Shown here piece after piece: positions 34,612-43,646 of a stretch of 64,000 bases of DNA. This DNA is from Anaeromyxobacter oryzae (lineage in GTDB: Bacteria > Myxococcota > Myxococcia > Myxococcales > Anaeromyxobacteraceae): the NCBI RefSeq assembly GCF_023169945.1, contig NZ_AP025591.1:2936501-3000500 (forward strand), given 5' to 3'. The notes below the pieces were generated by a model. It did no database searches, had not been told where the DNA came from, and saw nothing but the letters and a program-made list of their open reading frames with translations. How positions within the stretch are numbered: position 1 is the first letter of the stretch; each line of letters opens with the position of its first letter. The translations under genes and the position numbers were made by a program.

Positions 34612-35937
34612 TCAGATGTTCCGCCTGTCGGACACGCGCTTCGCCTTCCCCTCGCTCCGCGCCAGCGTCTTCGGCGCGACGAGGGTGACCTTCACCCGCA
34701 GGCCCACCACGTGATCGATGGCCGTCGCGAGCTTCTCCTGGAGCGCCTGCAGGCCGCGGATCTCGTCGGAGAAGACCTCCGGCGTCACCTCGACCTGCAC
34801 CTCCATCTCGTCGAGCCCCTTCTCCCGGGAGAGGACGATCTGGTAGTGCGGCAGGGTCCCCTCGACCTGGAGGAGCGCGGTCTCCACCTGCGACGGGAAG
34901 ACGTTCACGCCGCGGATGATGAACATGTCGTCGGAGCGGCGGCCGATGCGGCGGATGCGGCGGATGGTGCGCCCGCAAGCGCACGGCTCCGGGTGGATCG
35001 CGGTGATGTCCCGCGTCCGGTACCGGATCATCGGCATCGCCTCCTTCGAGAGGGTGGTGAGGACGAGCTCGCCCTCCGCGCCGTCGGGCAGGACCGCGCC
35101 GGTCTCGGGGTCGACGATCTCCGGGTAGAAGTGGTCCTCGAAGAGGTGGAGCCCGTCGCGGTGGAGACACTCGATGCCGACCCCTGGGCCGACGATCTCG
35201 GAGAGGCCGTAGATGTCGTGGGCCCGGATGCCCGCCTCGGCCTGGATGTGCTCGCGCATCGAGTCGGACCAGGGCTCGGCGCCGAAGACCCCGACCCGGA
35301 GCCGCCCGAACCCGATCTTCGCCTCCTTGGCGCGCTCGATGAGGTGGACCATGTACGACGGCGTGCAGCAGATCGCGGACACGCCGAAGTCCTGGAGGAC
35401 CATGAGCTGGCGCTCGGTGTTCCCGCCGGAGATGGGGATCACCGTGGCGCCGAGCGCCTCGCCGCCGTAGTGCGCCCCGAGGCCGCCGGTGAAGAGGCCG
35501 TACCCGTAGGCGTTCTGGATGACGTCGCCCTTCCCGAGGCCGCAGGCGGCGAAGGAGCGGACCATCACGCTCGTCCACACCTGCAGGTCCGCCTCGGTGT
35601 ACGCGACGACGATGGGCTTCCCCGTGGTGCCGGAGGACGCGTGGAGCCGGACCACGTCCTCCATCGGAGAGGCGAAGAGGCCGAACGGGTAGGTGTCCCG
35701 GAGATCCGACTTCACCGTGAAGGGCAGCTTCCCGAGATCGGGGAGCGCCCTCACGGCGTCGGCGAACAGGCCGCGCGCCTCCATGCGCTGCCGGAAGAGC
35801 GGCACCTTCTCGTAGGCGCGCCGAACCACCGCCCGCAGCCGCGCGAGCTGCAGCTTCTCGAGCTCGCGGCGCGGGAGGAAGTCCGGCGCGCTCGCGGGGT
35901 GGAAGGCGCTGCCGGCGTCGTTCCACTGGGTCTTCAC
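34612..35937 (-). CDS. paaK: Phenylacetate-CoA ligase (paralogue 2)
   Basis: A 441-residue PaaK-family ligase with HASSGTTGKPIVVAYT at 99-114, YGLSEIVGPGVGIEC, YRTRDITAIHPEPC, and the C-terminal RSDDMFIIRGVNVFPSQVE. Two Cys in CACGRTIRRIRR recall the Cys cluster also seen in paralogue 1 (CPCGRTG). It is expected to form aryl- or arylacetyl-CoA with ATP. The neighbouring ACT gene and IOR genes indicate aromatic amino-acid catabolism. Confidence 0.93.
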   Translation of the reverse strand: MKTQWNDAGSAFHPASAPDFLPRRELEKLQLARLRAVVRRAYEKVPLFRQRMEARGLFADAVRALPDLGKLPFTVKSDLRDTYPFGLFASPMEDVVRLHASSGTTGKPIVVAYTEADLQVWTSVMVRSFAACGLGKGDVIQNAYGYGLFTGGLGAHYGGEALGATVIPISGGNTERQLMVLQDFGVSAICCTPSYMVHLIERAKEAKIGFGRLRVGVFGAEPWSDSMREHIQAEAGIRAHDIYGLSEIVGPGVGIECLHRDGLHLFEDHFYPEIVDPETGAVLPDGAEGELVLTTLSKEAMPMIRYRTRDITAIHPEPCACGRTIRRIRRIGRRSDDMFIIRGVNVFPSQVETALLQVEGTLPHYQIVLSREKGLDEMEVQVEVTPEVFSDEIRGLQALQEKLATAIDHVVGLRVKVTLVAPKTLARSEGKAKRVSDRRNI

Positions 35938-35980
35938 GTGGGCACCTCGCGACGGCGGTGGGTTCGCTGCGGCTTCGAGG

Positions 35981-36466
35981 TCAGCGGGGGACGACGGTCT
36001 CGCGGCCGAGCCGGAAGGCCGCGTCGTTCACCGCGTGGAGCCGCTCCGGGAGCGCCGCGTGGATCGCGGCGAGCCACGCATCCTCCGGGAGGTCGAGCTC
36101 GCGCGCGAGGATCCCGAGGAGCGCCACGTTGAGGCTCCGCTTGTTCGGGAGCTTCGCGTCGTCGATCGCGTCCGGCGGGACGAGGAGGCCGCCCTTGCGG
36201 AGCAGCGGCCTCGTGACCGGGATCTCGGAGGGCGCGAGCACGAGGAGGAAGTCCGCCTCGCCGGCCGGGATCATCGGGGAGAGGACCTCCTTCCCGAAGC
36301 GGACGTCGGAGGTGACCGACCCGCCGCGCTGGCTCATGCCGTGGATCTCGGCCTTCTTCACGTCGAGGCCGGCGCGGAAGGCGGCGTCGGCGAGGATGTC
36401 CGACGCCTTGATGACGCCCTGGCCGCCGAGGCCGGCGACGACGACGTTCATGATCCGGTCAGACAT
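35981..36466 (-). CDS. iorB: Indolepyruvate oxidoreductase subunit beta
   Basis: A 161-residue gamma-type domain of 2-oxoacid:ferredoxin oxidoreductases (VAGLGGQGVIKASDILADAA, HGMSQRGGSV). With IorA it oxidises indolepyruvate, phenylpyruvate or hydroxyphenylpyruvate to arylacetyl-CoA. Its start overlaps the iorA stop by 8 bases, so the subunits are translationally coupled. Confidence 0.93.
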   Translation of the reverse strand: MSDRIMNVVVAGLGGQGVIKASDILADAAFRAGLDVKKAEIHGMSQRGGSVTSDVRFGKEVLSPMIPAGEADFLLVLAPSEIPVTRPLLRKGGLLVPPDAIDDAKLPNKRSLNVALLGILARELDLPEDAWLAAIHAALPERLHAVNDAAFRLGRETVVPR

Positions 36467-38090
36467 TGCCGGCCTCCACGCACGCGGAGCACATCGCGGC
36501 GCGCTTCTCGTCCGCGGCCTTCTCGTACTTGCGGATGTCGGCGGCGGCGAGGATGCAGGGGCGGCGCGCGATGATCACGGAGAGCTTCGGGGTGGCGAGC
36601 CGCTCGGAGAGCAGCTTCTCGAACCCCGCGGGATCCGCGACCGGATCCACGATGTCGACGTTCGCGACGCCGACGGCGCGGGCGAGCCCCTCGATCGACA
36701 CCTTCGACGTCGGCTCGTGGTCGAGGGTCCGGCCGGTGCCGGGGTGCTCCTGCTGCCCCGTCATCGCCGTCGTCCCGTTGTCGAGCACGATCAGCACGTG
36801 CCCGGTCGCGGGCGGGTTGTAGACCATCTCGATGAGGCCGTTCACGCCTGAGTGGATGAACGTCGAGTCGCCGATCAGGGAGACGACCCGGCGCGCGTCC
36901 TTCTCCGGGAGCACGTGCCGGAGCCCGAGGCCCACGCCGAGCGAGGCGCCCATCGCGACGCAGGTATCCATCCCCTGGTACGGCGGGAGGACGCCGAGCG
37001 TGTAGCAGCCGATGTCGCCCGCGACGATGCAGTCGAGCTTCCGGAGCGTCGAGTACACGGGGTGGTACGGGCACGCCGGGCAGAGCTCGGGCGGCTTGCC
37101 CTTCGGCGGCTCCGGCTCGGGCCCCGTGTCCTTCGCGAGGATCCGCCGGACGCGCTCCACCGAGAGCTCGCCGAAGCGGTAGGACGGGTCCTTCGACTCG
37201 ACGGGGATCCCGGCGGCTCGGATGGCGGTCTCGAAGATCGGGTCGCCCTCCTCGATCACGACGCAGCGCTCGACGCTCGCCGCGAAGGCGCGGATCTTCT
37301 CGAGCGGCAGCGGGTAGACGGTCTTGAGCTCGAGGAGGCTCGCCTCCGGCGCCGCCTCGCGGACGTGCCGCGCGGTGATGCCGGCGGTGACGACGCCGAG
37401 CGCCTTCGAGCCCTGCCGCCAGACGTTGAGCGGCGACGACTCGGCGAAGACGCGGAGGGCCTCGAGCTTCTTCCGGAGCTTCCGGTGCGCGGGGCGGGCG
37501 TAGCCGGGGATCATCACCCGGCCGGGGATGTCCCGGACGAACGCCGGCGCCTTCGGCGCGGGGAGGCCGGCCCTGCGGGTCACGATCGACTTCGAGTGGC
37601 AGACCCGCGTCGTCATCCGGAGGATGACCGGGAGCTGCCAGCGCTCGGAGAGCTCGAACGCCGCGAGGGCGAGGTCGTAGGCCTCCTGCGAGTCGGACGG
37701 CTCGAGCATCGGGAGGCCGGCGGCCTCCGCGTAGTGCCGGTTGTCCTGCTCGTTCTGGGACGACGCGAGGCCGGGGTCGTCCGCGGAGACCAGGACGAGG
37801 CCGCCGGAGACGCCGGTGTACGCGGCGGTGAACAGCGGGTCGGCGGCGACGTTCACGCCGACGTGCTTCATCGTCACGAGCGCCCGCGCGCCGCCGAACG
37901 CGGCGCCGAGGCCGACCTCGAGCGCGACCTTCTCGTTGGGCGCCCACTGCGCCCGGCCGCCCAGCTCGGAGAAGGCCTGCAGGATCTCGGTCGAAGGGGT
38001 GCCGGGGTACCCGGTGCCGAGGTGGACGCCCCCGTCCTTCGCCGCCGCGGCGACCGCCTCGTCGCCGGAAAGAAGCCGCCGTTCCGTCAC
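36459..38090 (-). CDS. iorA: Indolepyruvate oxidoreductase subunit alpha, lacking the usual ferredoxin domain
   Basis: A 543-residue thiamine-diphosphate enzyme. The N-terminal PP/transketolase-like domains (LGTGYPGTPSTEIL) are followed by the TPP domain with CPACPYHPVY, GDIGCYTLG, GDSTFIHSGVNGLIEM and DNGTTAMTGQQEHPGTG. Typical IorA subunits carry two C-terminal CxxCxxCxxxCP ferredoxin motifs. Here the protein ends shortly after MCSACVEAGNV with a single CxxC. No cysteine cluster appears in other frames downstream, so the shortening looks genuine. Electrons may pass through the TPP-proximal region to another carrier (inference). Confidence 0.92.
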   Translation of the reverse strand: MTERRLLSGDEAVAAAAKDGGVHLGTGYPGTPSTEILQAFSELGGRAQWAPNEKVALEVGLGAAFGGARALVTMKHVGVNVAADPLFTAAYTGVSGGLVLVSADDPGLASSQNEQDNRHYAEAAGLPMLEPSDSQEAYDLALAAFELSERWQLPVILRMTTRVCHSKSIVTRRAGLPAPKAPAFVRDIPGRVMIPGYARPAHRKLRKKLEALRVFAESSPLNVWRQGSKALGVVTAGITARHVREAAPEASLLELKTVYPLPLEKIRAFAASVERCVVIEEGDPIFETAIRAAGIPVESKDPSYRFGELSVERVRRILAKDTGPEPEPPKGKPPELCPACPYHPVYSTLRKLDCIVAGDIGCYTLGVLPPYQGMDTCVAMGASLGVGLGLRHVLPEKDARRVVSLIGDSTFIHSGVNGLIEMVYNPPATGHVLIVLDNGTTAMTGQQEHPGTGRTLDHEPTSKVSIEGLARAVGVANVDIVDPVADPAGFEKLLSERLATPKLSVIIARRPCILAAADIRKYEKAADEKRAAMCSACVEAGNV

Positions 38091-38222
38091 TTCGGGTCTC
38101 TCCTCTCGTGGCGGTCCCGCGCGCTTCGGACGTGCGGGGCGCCCCGTCCGTGGCTAAGTAGCCGGGCCGGCGCTCGCATCCGCTCGGAACCGTGAACGCG
38201 GCATGATACCGGAAGGGCCGAG

Positions 38223-39146
38223 ATGATTCCCATCCCCACCCTCGAGCGCCTGGTCGCCGAGGCCCGCTCGGTGGGCCCGCTCCGGCTCGCCGTCGCCGCC
38301 GCCGAGAGCGACACCGCGCTCGGCGCGGCGGCCCTCGCCCGACGGCAGCGGATCGCGGACGTGGTGCTGGTGGGCGACCGGGACGGGATCTGCCGGCGGC
38401 TCGCGGCCCTCGGCGAGGATCCGGCGCTCTTCGCGGTGGAGCCGGCCGCGAGCGACGCCGACGCGGCGCGCCGCGCCGTGGCGATGGTGCGGGGCGGCGA
38501 GGCGGCGATCCTGATGAAGGGCCGCCTCCAGACGGCCGACCTCCTCCGCGCGATCCTGGACCGGACCGGCGGGCTGCGCGACGGGCGCCTGCTCTCCGAC
38601 GTGCTCGTCGCGGACCACCCGCTCTCGCCGGAACCGCGCCTCCTCGGGATCACCGACGGCGGCGTGAACGTGGCGCCGACCCTCGCGCAGAAGCGCGAGA
38701 TCGCGCTGAACGCGGTCGCGCTCTTCCGGAGCCTCGGCCACGACCGCCCGAGGGTCGCGTGCCTCTGCGCCGTCGAGGGCGTGACCGACGCGATGCCCCA
38801 CACCCGCGACGCGGCGGCGCTCGCGGCGATGAACGCCGACGGGGAGCTCCCGGGCTGCCTCGTCTCCGGTCCGCTCGCGCTCGACAACGCGCTCTCGGTG
38901 GAGGCCGCCCGCGAGAAGGGGATCGACCACCCGGTGGCGGGCCGCGCCGACGTCCTGCTCGTGCCGACCATCGAGACCGGGAACGCCCTCGGGAAGGCGT
39001 TCACCTACCTCGCCCACCGGCACGTCGCGCACGTGATCGTCGGGGCGCGGGCGCCGGTCCTCATCCCGTCGCGCGTCGAGCGCGCCGAGGACAAGCTCTA
39101 CTCCATCGCGCTGGGCGCGGTCGCGGCGGCGCGGGGGTCGAGATGA
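38223..39146 (+). CDS. ptb: Phosphate butyryltransferase (PTA_PTB family)
   Basis: A 307-residue enzyme of the phosphate acetyl/butyryltransferase family. It converts acyl-CoA and phosphate to acyl-phosphate and CoA. Visible features are LMKGRLQTADLLRAIL, LLGITDGGVNVAPTLAQK, SGPLALDNALS and the C-terminal VIVGARAPVLIPSR. It lacks the DRTGG-type extra domains of large Pta. The stop overlaps the buk start (ATGA). It is divergent from the IOR/PaaK cluster across a 132-base shared promoter region. Confidence 0.93.
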   Translation: MIPIPTLERLVAEARSVGPLRLAVAAAESDTALGAAALARRQRIADVVLVGDRDGICRRLAALGEDPALFAVEPAASDADAARRAVAMVRGGEAAILMKGRLQTADLLRAILDRTGGLRDGRLLSDVLVADHPLSPEPRLLGITDGGVNVAPTLAQKREIALNAVALFRSLGHDRPRVACLCAVEGVTDAMPHTRDAAALAAMNADGELPGCLVSGPLALDNALSVEAAREKGIDHPVAGRADVLLVPTIETGNALGKAFTYLAHRHVAHVIVGARAPVLIPSRVERAEDKLYSIALGAVAAARGSR

Positions 39147-40222
39147 CGGCCGCCGAGCCGCTCGTCCTCGCGGTGAACCCGGGCTCGGGCTCGACGAAGC
39201 TCGCCCTGTACCGCGGGGGGACCCTCCTCCACGAGGAGAAGCTCGTCCACCCGGAGCTCCTCGAGCGCCCGGCCCGGCGCGCCTGGGAGGAGCTGCCGGC
39301 GCGGGTCGCGGCGGCGGTCGGGTTCCTCCAGCGCGCCGAGGTCTGCGCGGGCGATCTCGCCGCGGTGGTCGGCCGGGGCGGGCTCCTCCCGCCGATGGAC
39401 TCCGGCGCCTACGCGGTGGACGCGCGGATGCTCGCGGACCTCGAGCGCGCCGAGCGCGGCGAGCACGCCTCGAACCTCGGCGCCGCGATGGCCCACGCGC
39501 TCGCCGCGCCGCACGGCTGCCCGGCGCTCGTCGTCGATCCGGTCTCGGTCGACGAGCTCGACCCGGTGGCCCGCGTCTCGGGGCTCGCCGGGATCGAGCG
39601 GCGGAGCTTCTCGCACGCGCTCAACATCCGCGCCGTCGCGCGGCGGTTCGCGCGCGAGCAGGGCCGGTCCTTCGAGGCGCTCCGGCTCGTCGTGGCCCAT
39701 CTCGGCACCGGGATCTCGCTGGCGGCGCTCCGGGGCGGGCGGATGGCGGACGTCGTGAACCCGATGGACGAGGGGCCGTTCTCCGGCGACCGCGCCGGCG
39801 GGCTCCCGGCGACCGCGCTCGTGGACCTCTGCTTCGCCGAGGGTGCGACCGCCGCGGACGTGAAGCGCCGGGTCTTCGGCGACGGAGGCCTCTACTCGTA
39901 CCTCGGCACCCGCGACGTCCGGGAGGCGCTCCGCCGGGGCGAGGCGGGCGACTCGCAGGCGCGGCTCCTCGTCGAGGCGCTCTGCTACCAGACCGGGAAG
40001 GCGGCGGCCGCGCTGGCGGCCGCGCTCGAGGGCGACCTCGACGCGATCCTCCTCACCGGTGGGCTCGTCCACCTCGCGCCGATCGTCGAGGGCGTGCGGC
40101 GGCGGATCGACTGGATCGCGCCGGTGTTCCTCTTCCCGGGCGAGGACGAGCTGCGGGCGCTGGCAGAGGGCGCGCTCCGGGTGCTGTCGGGGGCGGAGCG
40201 GGCGCGGCGGTACGAGGGGTAG
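39143..40222 (+). CDS. buk: Butyrate kinase
   Basis: A 359-residue acetate/butyrate kinase-fold enzyme that makes ATP from acyl-phosphate. Motifs are VNPGSGSTKLALY at the N-terminus, VAHLGTGISLAAL, the phosphate-site NPMDEGPFSGDRAGG, and LLTGGLVHLAPIV near the C-terminus. The overlap with ptb gives a coupled acyl-CoA to ATP module. Branched or aryl acyl-CoA substrates are possible given the neighbouring IOR/PaaK genes (inference). Confidence 0.94.
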   Translation: MTAAEPLVLAVNPGSGSTKLALYRGGTLLHEEKLVHPELLERPARRAWEELPARVAAAVGFLQRAEVCAGDLAAVVGRGGLLPPMDSGAYAVDARMLADLERAERGEHASNLGAAMAHALAAPHGCPALVVDPVSVDELDPVARVSGLAGIERRSFSHALNIRAVARRFAREQGRSFEALRLVVAHLGTGISLAALRGGRMADVVNPMDEGPFSGDRAGGLPATALVDLCFAEGATAADVKRRVFGDGGLYSYLGTRDVREALRRGEAGDSQARLLVEALCYQTGKAAAALAAALEGDLDAILLTGGLVHLAPIVEGVRRRIDWIAPVFLFPGEDELRALAEGALRVLSGAERARRYEG

Positions 40223-40232
40223 CGCGCGGCGG

Positions 40233-40847
40233 CTACCAGCGCGCCCCGACCCGGAACGAGACGCCCGCGAAGAGCACGGTGCCGCCGTACCGGATCCCGG
40301 TCTCGCCCGGAGGCGGCGTCGAAGGGACGGACACGCGCCGCGCGTCCTGGGCGAGCGAGAGCCAGAGCGCGAGCGCCCGCGGGCCCTCCGCATCCGAGCG
40401 CTCGAGGTCGATCCGCACGCCCGCGAAGGGGAGGTTGCCCGCTTCGCACGGCGTCCACAGCGAGCAGCGCTCGAAGTGGTGACGCCCAGCCTGGAGCGCG
40501 ACGACGAGGACGTGGTCTCCGACGAGCCTCCCGCGGAGGCCGAGGTATCCGCCGAACAGCAAGTCGGCGTCCCACACGATCGTGCCACCCTCGATGATGG
40601 CGCCGGCCACGAGCGGGCCGGCGACGGCGCGTGCGTTCGCCCCGAACACGGCCTCGGGGGTCCGCTCCGGTCCGTCGGAGGTCCGGGACAGCGACGACAG
40701 CCCGGCTCCGACGCCGAACGCGAGCTGGAATCGAGACTCCGTCGCCGGTTCCGGCGTCTGTCCGCGCGCTGCCGTCGCGGCGGCGGCAGCGGCGAGCACA
40801 CAGATCGCGCGGAGCGCGAGGGCGGCGGTGCGGTGGCGAGCGGGCAT
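40233..40847 (-). CDS. Small outer-membrane barrel-like protein
   Basis: A 204-residue protein with a signal peptide (AICVLAAAAAATAARG). The body is made of alternating beta strands (FQLAFGVGAGLSSL, LLFGGYLGLRGRL, VLVVALQAGRHHF) and ends GTVLFAGVSFRVGARW, with a terminal aromatic residue as in small outer-membrane barrels. Two Cys (SLWTPCEA, ERCSL) may form a loop disulfide. No family is recognised. It is convergent with buk. Confidence 0.7.
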   Translation of the reverse strand: MPARHRTAALALRAICVLAAAAAATAARGQTPEPATESRFQLAFGVGAGLSSLSRTSDGPERTPEAVFGANARAVAGPLVAGAIIEGGTIVWDADLLFGGYLGLRGRLVGDHVLVVALQAGRHHFERCSLWTPCEAGNLPFAGVRIDLERSDAEGPRALALWLSLAQDARRVSVPSTPPPGETGIRYGGTVLFAGVSFRVGARW

Positions 40848-40946
40848 GCGTCTCCAGGGAGGCGGGCGGATCTCGAGCGGCCGGTGAGCGAGAGCCAGCA
40901 GGCTATCCGGAAGGGACCATCTCTCGGAGTAAATTCCGCGGGGTGC

Positions 40947-42458
40947 TCAGGTGCGGGAGCGTGACGGTGGGTGTTCCCGCGGAGCTCGTGGGCGCGCCGA
41001 GGGGAGCGCCGACGCGAGCCGCCGGACCGCCTCCCCGAGCTCCCGCTCGTCGTGCCGCCCGAACCCGAGCCTCAGGTACGGCCGCGCGCGCCCGTCGAAC
41101 GCGAACGTTCGCCCGACCTGGACCGCGACGCCGGCCCGGAGCGCCGCCTCGCCCCAGTCATCCGCGTCGATGCCCGCCGCGACGCGGGCCCAGAGGGCCA
41201 TCCCGCCCGGCGGGAGCGCGAACGAGAGCGCGCCGCCGAGCTCGGCCCGGAGGGCGGCGGCGAGCGCCTCGCGCCGCGCGGCGTAGGCCCGGCGCGTGCG
41301 CCAGACGTGCCGCTGCGCCTCGCCGTCCTCGAAGAGGTCCGCGACCGCGGCCTCCACCGCGAGGTCGCCCTGGCGATCGAGGACGTGCCGGTGCGCGACG
41401 AGCCGCTCGATGGCGTCCGGAGGTCCCGCGGCGAAGCCGATCCTCAAGCCCGGGGCGAGCACCTTCGAGAGCGTCCCGACGTAGACCACGACGCCGGCCG
41501 GATCCGAGGCCGCGAGCGGCGTCACCGGGTGGCCCTCGTAGTGGAACTCGTTGTCGTAGTCGTCCTCGAGGACGAGGAGCCGCTCGCGGCGGGCGAGGTC
41601 GAGCAGCGCGAGGCGCCGCGCCGGCGCGAGGGTGACGATCGTGGGGTACTGGTGGTGCGGCGTGAGGTAGACCGCGCGGAGCCGCTCGGTCCGGACGCGC
41701 GCCGCGAGCGCGTCGACGTCGAGGCCGCGCGCGTCCACCGGGAAGGGCACGGGGCGGAGGCCGGCGAGCCGGAGAGCCTCCCAGGCCGGCGGGTACCCGA
41801 GCGCCTCGACCGCGATGGCGTCGCCGGGGAGGAGCAGCGCCCGCGCCGCCAGCGCGACCGCCATCTGCGCGCCGCGCGTGACGAGCAGCGCGTCGGGCGA
41901 GACGGCGAGGCCGCGGGCCTCCCCGAGCATCCGCGCGAGGGCGGCCCGGAGCCGCGGGTGGCCGCGCGCGTCGCCGTAGGAGAGGTGCTCGGTCCGGCGG
42001 AGCGCGCGGCGGTAGCCGCGGGCGAGCAGGGTCGCGGGGACGAGCCGTGGATCGGGGATCCCGCCGAGGAGCTGGTACGTGCCCGGCGGTGGGCCGGTGC
42101 GCGTGAGCGTGGCCGGGCCGGGCGGGAGCGGGAACCCGGCGCGCGCCGGCGCGTGCGGCGCGCGCGGGAAGAGCGGGCTCGGTGCGCGGGCAGGCAGCTC
42201 CCGCGAGACGAAGGTCCCCTTCGCGCGGGTGGTCTCGATCCACCCCTCGGCCGCGAGCTCGCCGAACGCGGCGAGCACCGTGTTCCGGTGCACGCCGAGC
42301 GCGCGGGCGAGGGCGCGCGAGGACGGGAGCGCCGCGCCCGGCCGGAGCGCGCCGGCCCGGATCCGGGCGGCGAGCCCGCGCGCGATCTGCACCTGGACCG
42401 GGGCGGGGTCGCGGCGGTCGAGCGCGAGGGGGAGGTCCCATGTCGCGGCGGTGCGCAC
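40947..42458 (-). CDS. MocR/PdxR-type GntR transcriptional regulator
   Basis: A 503-residue regulator. The N-terminal winged helix-turn-helix is of GntR type (SSRALARALGVHRNTVLAAF). A fold-type-I aminotransferase domain follows, with the PLP lysine Lys332 in TLSKVLAPGLRIGF and EDDYDNEF upstream. Such proteins sense pyridoxal phosphate or an amine and often regulate a divergent gene. Here the divergent gene is a PNPOx-like/GNAT fusion. The two starts are 65 bases apart, and the repeats between them are candidate binding sites. The start is a GTG. Confidence 0.92.
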   Translation of the reverse strand: MRTAATWDLPLALDRRDPAPVQVQIARGLAARIRAGALRPGAALPSSRALARALGVHRNTVLAAFGELAAEGWIETTRAKGTFVSRELPARAPSPLFPRAPHAPARAGFPLPPGPATLTRTGPPPGTYQLLGGIPDPRLVPATLLARGYRRALRRTEHLSYGDARGHPRLRAALARMLGEARGLAVSPDALLVTRGAQMAVALAARALLLPGDAIAVEALGYPPAWEALRLAGLRPVPFPVDARGLDVDALAARVRTERLRAVYLTPHHQYPTIVTLAPARRLALLDLARRERLLVLEDDYDNEFHYEGHPVTPLAASDPAGVVVYVGTLSKVLAPGLRIGFAAGPPDAIERLVAHRHVLDRQGDLAVEAAVADLFEDGEAQRHVWRTRRAYAARREALAAALRAELGGALSFALPPGGMALWARVAAGIDADDWGEAALRAGVAVQVGRTFAFDGRARPYLRLGFGRHDERELGEAVRRLASALPSARPRAPREHPPSRSRT

Positions 42459-42487
42459 TGGTCCACGGACTTTATCGGAACTGGACC
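42457..42487. promoter_or_regulatory. Direct-repeat operator between the MocR gene and its divergent partner
   Basis: ACTGGTCC (42457-42464) and ACTGGACC (42480-42487) lie 23 bp apart on the same face of the helix. An inverted half-copy GACCAG follows at about 42498. The first copy overlaps the regulator start codon. MocR proteins commonly bind direct repeats at such spacing; the role here is inferred. Confidence 0.5.
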
Positions 42488-42523
42488 TTTTCGCCAGACC
42501 AGGCGTCGGACACCATCGGGCGC

Positions 42524-43606
42524 ATGGAGATGAGACGCCCGATCTTCCGGAGCGACCCCGCGCGGGCGCTCGCGCTCCTCCGCCGCGCGGAGGTGGTCCA
42601 CCTCGCCACCACCACGCCCGACGGAGCGCCGGTCCTGCGCGCGCTCGACGCCGCGGTGCTCGACGACGGCGTGTACTTCCACGGCGCGCGCACGGGCGAG
42701 AAGGTCCTCTGCCTCGGCCGGCCCGCGGTCGTCTCCGCCGAGGAGGTGGTCGCCCGGCTGCCGAGCACGTTCACGCACCAGACCCACGCCTGCTCCGCCT
42801 CCACGCTCTACCGGAGCGCCCAGGTGCACGGCTCGCTCGTCGAGGTCACCGATCCGCACGAGAAGGCGCGCGCGCTCGAGGGGCTCATGGCGCGCCGGCA
42901 GCCCGAGGGCGGATACGACCCGATCGACCCCGCCGATCCCGAGTACGCGGGCGAGCTCGCCGGGACGCTCGTCGTGAAGGTCACGCTCGATCGCGTGGAC
43001 GGGAAGGAGAAGCTCCTCCAGAACAAGGCGCCCGAGGAGATCGGCCGGATCCTGACCGCCCTCTGGGCGCGGGGCGCGCCCGGCGACGCGCGGGCGATCG
43101 AGGCGGTCCGCGAGGCGAACCCGCGCGTCCCGGCTCCGCCCTTCCTCGCGGCGGAGGGCGTGACGCTCCACGCCGCGCTCGGGCCGGAGGACGCGGCCGC
43201 CACGGAGGCGCTGCTCCGGGGCGAGTACTGGTGGGAAGGGTTCCGGCCGGAGGGCATCGGCCCGGCGCAGCTCGCGTCGTCGGCGTGGGTCGGGGCGCGC
43301 GCTCCCGACGGCGCCCTCGTCGCGAGCGCGCGTGCCCACTCGGACGGGCGCTACGCGTGGATCTACGACGTGGTGGTCGCGCAGGCCTGGCGGGGCCGCG
43401 GGGTCGGGAAGCGGCTGTTCGCGCTCCTCCTCGACCACCCCGCCGTCCGGCGCTGTCCGTTCGTGAAGCTCGACACGCGCGACGCCCAGGGCCTCTACGC
43501 GAAGTTCGGCTTCGTCGACGCGGAGACGAAGCGCCGCTTCGCGACCTCGACGCAGATGGTGCTCGTGCGCGGGTGGGCGGATCGCCGGGGCGGCGCGGCG
43601 CCGTAG
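42524..43606 (+). CDS. PNPOx-like flavin protein fused to a GNAT acetyltransferase
   Basis: A 360-residue two-domain protein. Residues 1-200 resemble the pyridoxamine-5'-phosphate-oxidase-like family (EVVHLATTTPDGAPVLRAL, VYFHGARTGEKVLCL). Residues 215-360 are a GNAT N-acetyltransferase with the acetyl-CoA motif VVVAQAWRGRGVGKRLF and YAKFGFVD. It may act on small amines or vitamin-B6-like compounds. Divergence from a MocR regulator supports PLP- or amine-linked regulation (inference). The ATG at 42524 is set by the start of the flavin-protein-like domain. Confidence 0.85.
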   Translation: MEMRRPIFRSDPARALALLRRAEVVHLATTTPDGAPVLRALDAAVLDDGVYFHGARTGEKVLCLGRPAVVSAEEVVARLPSTFTHQTHACSASTLYRSAQVHGSLVEVTDPHEKARALEGLMARRQPEGGYDPIDPADPEYAGELAGTLVVKVTLDRVDGKEKLLQNKAPEEIGRILTALWARGAPGDARAIEAVREANPRVPAPPFLAAEGVTLHAALGPEDAAATEALLRGEYWWEGFRPEGIGPAQLASSAWVGARAPDGALVASARAHSDGRYAWIYDVVVAQAWRGRGVGKRLFALLLDHPAVRRCPFVKLDTRDAQGLYAKFGFVDAETKRRFATSTQMVLVRGWADRRGGAAP

Positions 43607-43646
43607 GCCAGCGCGAACGGGGCAACGGCGCTCCCTTCCGCGAAGG

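Noticed and set aside
36400-36480. A frameshift hiding the IorA ferredoxin domain
   Set aside because: No other frame around the stop encodes a CxxCxxC cluster and the overlap with iorB is a normal coupling.
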